DNA from: an uncultured Bacteroidales bacterium
Lineage (GTDB): Bacteria; Bacteroidota; Bacteroidia; Bacteroidales; Paludibacteraceae
Direction of reading: 5' to 3'
DNA: 9,008 bases
Assembly: GCA_900556095.1 (NCBI GenBank)
Contig: USNU01000040.1
Coordinates: 1 to 9,008 of the forward strand
A program made the position numbers and the translations under genes. Shown piece by piece: positions 5,923-9,008 of this stretch. Below the pieces are notes generated by a model. It was not told the origin of the DNA, did not search any database, and saw only the letters and a program-made list of their open reading frames with translations. The stretch's first letter is position 1. The number at the start of each line of letters is the position of its first letter.

Positions 5923-5965
5923 CCATTAAACCTAAACCTTAACTATGAAAATTTTATTTGTTTTC
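5889..5965 (-). ncRNA. Candidate short leader-derived RNA, about 77 nt
   Basis: The segment between a consensus promoter (5971-6002) and a perfect terminator would be transcribed as a 75-80 nt RNA. Apart from the terminator hairpin it has a twofold GGTTTA repeat and no recognised family signature. It may be a free small RNA or the aborted leader of the small ORF-greA-HIT operon. Confidence 0.5.
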
Positions 5966-5970
5966 GGCTG

Positions 5971-6002
5971 CAAAGGTACGACCTTTTTTTTATACGTGCA
6001 AA
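5971..6002 (-). promoter_or_regulatory. Promoter for leader RNA / greA operon
   Basis: On the - strand, TTTG (6002-5999), a 20-nt spacer and TACCTTTG (5978-5971). Transcription should begin near 5965. It starts 28 bases after the miaB stop and points away from miaB toward the greA operon. The -7 surroundings are identical over 15 bases to the structured-RNA promoter. Confidence 0.8.
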
Positions 6003-6029
6003 TTTTTTAACCAAAAATGCTGTATTTCG

Positions 6030-7379
6030 CTATTTTTCTACAATTTTTCCACGCAAAGTGGCAGCACTTGCCTCTAAAATCTCCACCATGACCAGTTCTC
6101 CGATTTGTCTGCCCTCTCGCGGGAACACCACCGTTTTGTATTGCGAAGTCCGTCCATACATATCCTCGTGGCTTCGTTTGGAGAAACCTTCTACCAATAC
6201 TTCCACCGTTTTTCCGATCTCACGGCGGTTGCTTTCCCAAGAGAGTTCGTTTTGCAAAGCAATAATTTCGTTCAAACGACGCACTTTCTCGACCTCCGAG
6301 ATATTATCCGGCAGGTGTTTCTGTGCATACGTACCCGGACGCTCACTATATTTGAACATAAACGCCGTATCAAAGCCTACTTCGCGCATCAGGCTGAGTG
6401 TTTCAGCGTGGTCTTCGAGGGTCTCATCGTGAAAACCGCAAAACACATCTGTGCCGATAGCAGCATCGGGCAGAATACGGTGAATAGCGGCAATACGATC
6501 AAGATACCATTCACGAGTATATTTACGATTCATCAGTTTGAGTATCTTGTTCGAACCACTCTGTACAGGCAGATGAATAAAGCGGCATAGGTTCTTATGG
6601 CGGGCAATGGTTTCAAGCGTCTTATCCGACATATCCTTCGGATGACTGGTAGTAAAGCGAATACGCATTTCCGGTACGGCATTTGCTACTATATCTAATA
6701 GGTCGGCAAAGTCCACCATCTCACCATTTTCCCGTTGAAAGCGGTAAGAATTGACATTTTGTCCAAGGAGTGTGACCTCCTTGTATCCCTTTTGCCACAA
6801 GTCGCTCACCTCGTTGAGAATGCTCTCCACATCGCGGCTACGCTCTCGCCCGCGAGTATAGGGAACCACACAATAGGAGCAGAAATTGTTACACCCGCGC
6901 ATAATGCTGACAAACCCGCTGATAGTTTTGCCTATACGAGCAGGAAGCACTTCGCGATAGGTCTCTGTTTTGCTCAGTTCCACATTCATTGCTTTCCGCC
7001 CCATCTCGCATTGCGCCAACAGATTCGGTATATCCAGATATGAATCGGGACCTGCCACAAAGTCCACACCGTATTTTTCTATCAAGTCTTCACCCATACG
7101 TTCTGCCATACAACCAATGACGCCAAGCGTTACCCTGCGTCCATCTTGTACCACCGCCGACAGCCTCTGCACCTTATGTGATTTCAGTTCCTTGAGACGC
7201 GATACCACTTTCTGCTCAGCATTATCGCGTATGGAACAAGTGTTGAGCAGGATAATGTCGGCATCCTCCCATTGCTCGGTCATCTCAGTATCAGCCGTCT
7301 GCATAATGGCTGCCACAACCTCGCTATCTGCCACGTTCATTTGACAGCCATAGGTCTCTATATAGAATTTTTTTGTCAT
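6030..7379 (-). CDS. miaB: tRNA-2-methylthio-N6-dimethylallyladenosine synthase MiaB
   Basis: A radical-SAM methylthiotransferase that turns i6A37 into ms2i6A37 in tRNAs reading UNN codons; cytosolic, with two [4Fe-4S] clusters. From ATG at 7379 it has 449 residues. The N-terminal MTTase domain (3-120) holds Cys12 (ETYGCQMN), Cys48 (LLNTCSIRDNAEQKV) and Cys90 (IGCMAER). The radical-SAM domain has Cys163, Cys167 and Cys170 in MRGCNNFCSYCVVPYTRGRE, and later blocks HLPVQSGSNKIL (269-280) and FKYSERPGT (342-350). A TRAM domain spans about 382-446. NTCSIRDNAE and the QMN motif indicate MiaB rather than MtaB or RimO. An upstream in-frame ATG at 7421 would add 14 residues, but it lies inside the divergent tRNA promoter and before the conserved start of the family, so 7379 is preferred. 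Confidence 0.95.
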   Translation of the reverse strand: MTKKFYIETYGCQMNVADSEVVAAIMQTADTEMTEQWEDADIILLNTCSIRDNAEQKVVSRLKELKSHKVQRLSAVVQDGRRVTLGVIGCMAERMGEDLIEKYGVDFVAGPDSYLDIPNLLAQCEMGRKAMNVELSKTETYREVLPARIGKTISGFVSIMRGCNNFCSYCVVPYTRGRERSRDVESILNEVSDLWQKGYKEVTLLGQNVNSYRFQRENGEMVDFADLLDIVANAVPEMRIRFTTSHPKDMSDKTLETIARHKNLCRFIHLPVQSGSNKILKLMNRKYTREWYLDRIAAIHRILPDAAIGTDVFCGFHDETLEDHAETLSLMREVGFDTAFMFKYSERPGTYAQKHLPDNISEVEKVRRLNEIIALQNELSWESNRREIGKTVEVLVEGFSKRSHEDMYGRTSQYKTVVFPREGRQIGELVMVEILEASAATLRGKIVEK

Positions 7380-7414
7380 AATCAATGTATTTTCGTCAAT
7401 AAAAAGCAAAATAA

Positions 7415-7446
7415 TTTGCACATTTCATTTTTTAGCAGTACCTTTG
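7415..7446 (+). promoter_or_regulatory. Promoter of tRNA-Pro
   Basis: TTTG (7415-7418), a 20-nt spacer and TACCTTTG (7439-7446), with predicted start near 7453, about 20 bases before the mature tRNA 5' end. The sequence GTACCTTTGCAGCCG is shared with the - strand promoter at 5971-6002. Confidence 0.85.
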
Positions 7447-7471
7447 CAGCCGCTTTGAGAAATCTGAGCAT

Positions 7472-7545
7472 CGGGATGTGGCGCAGTCCGGTAGCGCAAC
7501 GGTCTGGGGGACCGGAGGTCGCAAGTTCGAATCTTGTCATCCCGA
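7472..7545 (+). tRNA. tRNA-Pro (anticodon GGG)
   Basis: A complete 74-nt cloverleaf. The acceptor stem is CGGGATG/CATCCCG (7472-7478 with 7538-7544) and the discriminator is A7545. The D stem is GCGC/GCGC, and the anticodon loop CTGGGGG has GGG at 7506-7508 and G37 next to it. The T arm is GCAAG-TTCGAAT-CTTGT. The first anticodon-stem pair (A27-G43) is a mismatch, while the other four pair. The 3' CCA is not encoded. It has its own promoter and terminator. Confidence 0.95.
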
Positions 7546-7548
7546 CAG

Positions 7549-7574
7549 AAGAGAGTCAACCGACTCTCTTTTTT
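7549..7574 (+). terminator. Intrinsic terminator of tRNA-Pro
   Basis: AAGAGAGTC (7549-7557) pairs perfectly with GACTCTCTT (7562-7570) around an AACC tetraloop, and T's continue to 7574. It begins three bases after the tRNA. Confidence 0.88.
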
Positions 7575-7607
7575 GTTTCTAACGCGCATTGACTCTATCT
7601 ACACACC

Positions 7608-8369
7608 TTATTGTACAGGTTTATAATGCGGCAAGTTCTGCTCTGTAAGTGGTACAAGTCGTACATGCATTTCTTGCAACAATAGGGTTAGAGCAGCGTT
7701 TTGAGCGACCAAACCGGTCCACCATTCTGCCTCATCCATACTTTCAAACCCACTGACACGCAGGGCACACCCCGAACCGAGAACCGGCATTTTCTGCATA
7801 TCAAAGTCGCGTATCAAGAATTGGGCGAAATTAAACAATGCCACCTCGTACTGCAGGCGGTTGAGTGCTTGCTCGTCTGCCGTAGGCAATACCAACAATA
7901 CGACACTCGGTACGTCCCGATCATCGGAAGACAGAGATGTAGAATCGGTCTGTTCCTCATCTTCTTTTGCAATCTGCTCGCGCAGGCTATTCAGACCATT
8001 TGACACATCGCCTTTTTGGCTCTCCATTCCCTGCCCCATCATTGCCAACATATCCTTTGCCATTGCCCCCAGTTCACTCTCCGGATAACGACTGACCATA
8101 TCTTGCAATTCTCCGACAAACGCTTGCTGTCCGTCGGTGCGCGCCACAGCCACGGCATTAAGGAACAGAAAACGTGGCATCAACGGCGAAAGCGGGTAGT
8201 TCTCCTCGGCGTAAAGTTTATTCTTTTTGACAGCAGCAAAATTGCTCTTGGTATAAGCTATATAAGTGGTTTCATAGAGCGAATCCTGCTCCATCGCCTG
8301 ATGGCGGTCTGTCAAAATAGTCGGGTTGCGAGACAATATATGCCTGCTTGGTATCCGGGTACAATTCAA
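7608..8369 (-). CDS. porW: PorW/SprE-like type IX secretion lipoprotein, C-terminal fragment
   Basis: Downstream piece of a gene broken by a frameshift. The open frame runs from an ATG at 8369, but homologous-looking sequence only begins at about HQAMEQDSLYETTYIAYT (from about 8305). The residues before it are the shifted frame of the upstream fragment, so this ATG is not a real start. The body is TPR-like (ESELGAMAKDMLAMMGQ), followed by a Glu/Asp/Ser-rich linker (EEQTDSTSLSSDDRD). A C-terminal globular domain begins near PSVVLLVLPTADEQALNRLQ and ends LPHYKPVQ. This C-terminal domain with a preceding acidic linker fits SprE/PorW proteins. In the type IX secretion system PorW is an outer-membrane lipoprotein thought to connect the PorK-PorN ring with the translocon. 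No terminator with a T-run follows on this strand. Confidence 0.7.
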   Translation of the reverse strand: MNCTRIPSRHILSRNPTILTDRHQAMEQDSLYETTYIAYTKSNFAAVKKNKLYAEENYPLSPLMPRFLFLNAVAVARTDGQQAFVGELQDMVSRYPESELGAMAKDMLAMMGQGMESQKGDVSNGLNSLREQIAKEDEEQTDSTSLSSDDRDVPSVVLLVLPTADEQALNRLQYEVALFNFAQFLIRDFDMQKMPVLGSGCALRVSGFESMDEAEWWTGLVAQNAALTLLLQEMHVRLVPLTEQNLPHYKPVQ

Positions 8370-9008
8370 TTATCTGCTTGCGATAATAGTCCTGTGCGTC
8401 CCTATCGTCGTGGCGCAGAGCATTGAGATAGTACATATAGTACAAATCCAGCAGGTCTCTATGACGCGGGAAACGGCGGCATAGTTCAGCAAAAGTTTCA
8501 TCAGCAAGTGGTTGGTCGTCCATCTTATCCTGATAGGTATATACCATATTGATAAGTGCGCTACGTATCAGACTATCTGACAACGCCAAATCGGCTTCTG
8601 TACGGGGTATCTGTTGTAAGTAATACTCCGGTTTGTGGGTATCGGTTTCAGGAATATTCTTGCGCATCGATGTGCTGTCGCCAACCATGGTTGAGTCGGC
8701 CATATCGGCGCTTTCATCGGTATTTTCCGTATCTTGAAAGAGCGTAGAGACCGTTTTGCTACGACGACGCCAATTGTCTTCCAACGGGCGGTTTCCCCAT
8801 TGCTTGGCGAACTCCTGCTTGCCCGACCGTAGCAACTGCGCGTTATAAAAATACCAGTCGCCTTTCTGTCCGCCACCGCCTAACATATTCGAGGTATTTA
8901 CGCTCTGCAAACCAGTGTTGTTCTCCGCCTCGCGGGCCGCCAATGCTTCCTCTTCGGCTGCTTTCTCCTCGGCTTTGATAAGGTCAGCAATGAGTTGTTC
9001 TACCACAC
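8272..9008 (-). CDS. porW: PorW/SprE-like type IX secretion lipoprotein, upstream fragment (5' end outside window)
   Basis: The frame is open to the window edge, so the lipoprotein signal and N terminus lie beyond it; the GTG at 9006 is not a start. An Ala/Glu-rich helix (KAEEKAAEEEALAAREAEN) leads into the family hallmark GGGGQKGDWYFYNAQLLRSG, then KQEFAKQWGNRPLEDNWRRR. The GDWYFYN...G..EF...WGNR.LEDNWRR pattern is what I recognise from SprE/PorW. TPR-type helices follow (DQPLADETFAELCRRFPRHR, then YYRKQIIELYPDTKQ). Correct sequence appears to end at SQPDYFDR near 8312; after that the frame runs on out of register to a TGA at 8272. Together the two fragments would give about 465 residues of one protein. 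Loss of PorW abolishes type IX export in studied species, so a genuine frameshift would matter. Confidence 0.72.
   Translation of the reverse strand, partial: VVEQLIADLIKAEEKAAEEEALAAREAENNTGLQSVNTSNMLGGGGQKGDWYFYNAQLLRSGKQEFAKQWGNRPLEDNWRRRSKTVSTLFQDTENTDESADMADSTMVGDSTSMRKNIPETDTHKPEYYLQQIPRTEADLALSDSLIRSALINMVYTYQDKMDDQPLADETFAELCRRFPRHRDLLDLYYMYYLNALRHDDRDAQDYYRKQIIELYPDTKQAYIVSQPDYFDRPPSGDGAGFAL
8300..8320 (-). other. Apparent +1 frameshift in porW/sprE
   Basis: On the - strand the upstream frame reads SQPDYFDR and the downstream frame resumes at HQAMEQDSLY. Removing a single base near the CCGCC at about 8303-8307 would join them as one ORF (DYFDRPHQAMEQDSLY). No long homopolymer and no stop codon with a slippery motif is nearby, so a programmed shift is unlikely. 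Mutation or a sequence error is the simpler reading. Confidence 0.65.

Noticed and set aside
7382..7410. Possible - strand promoter for miaB (TTTG, 17 nt, TACATTGA)
   Set aside because: The -7 box deviates from TAnnTTTG, the spacing is short, and the start site would fall in the start codon.
7380..7421. Upstream in-frame ATG extending MiaB by 14 residues
   Set aside because: The extension overlaps the divergent tRNA promoter and precedes the conserved family start MTKKFYIETYGCQMN.
7549..7574. tRNA terminator acting also for porW on the - strand
   Set aside because: On the - strand the hairpin is followed by TTCTGTCG and not by a T-run.
8272..8369. Programmed +1 frameshifting in porW
   Set aside because: No slippery codon next to a stop or rare codon, no stimulatory structure seen, and PorW homologues are not known to me to use recoding.

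Overview
The window looks like a chromosomal segment of a bacterium of the phylum Bacteroidota, probably order Bacteroidales. Three things point there. Four promoter-like sites fit TTTG (or CTTG) - 20 nt - TAnnTTTG, the phylum's sigma-factor consensus. Start codons lack clear Shine-Dalgarno sequences. The gene content includes PorW/SprE of the type IX secretion system, a TPR-TM-coiled-coil-HTH regulator and a greA-HIT pair. I see no mobile element, CRISPR array or phage gene. Genus or species cannot be fixed from the sequence.

Left part, + strand (1-4269): the 3' part of nadB (L-aspartate oxidase, NAD synthesis) is followed, with a 1-nt overlap, by a cytosolic-type SH3/NlpC-P60 murein-peptide peptidase and an intrinsic terminator. 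After an AT-rich gap, a well-formed promoter drives a membrane-anchored TPR regulator. That promoter overlaps the longest possible ORF start and so moves the real start to 2731.

Middle part (4270-6002): a + strand promoter and a strong terminator bracket about 200 nt that fold into several helices and contain no convincing gene, a good candidate for a stand-alone structured RNA. Facing it on the - strand is an operon of a 36-codon small ORF, greA (transcript cleavage factor) and a HIT-family hydrolase, ending in its own terminator back to back with the RNA's. Upstream of this operon a strong - strand promoter (5971-6002) is separated from the first ORF by two terminator hairpins and a third long hairpin. 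The layout suggests an attenuated leader and/or a short RNA upstream of greA.

Right part (6030-9008): miaB (tRNA methylthiotransferase) on the - strand; a divergent tRNA-Pro(GGG) gene on the + strand with its own promoter and terminator; and a - strand porW/sprE-like gene. The porW/sprE gene is cut by the window edge at its 5' end and interrupted by an apparent +1 frameshift near 8300-8320.

The most interesting items are the unassigned structured RNA, the double-terminator greA leader with its micro-ORF, and the split porW. No single new enzymatic or defence system is evident.
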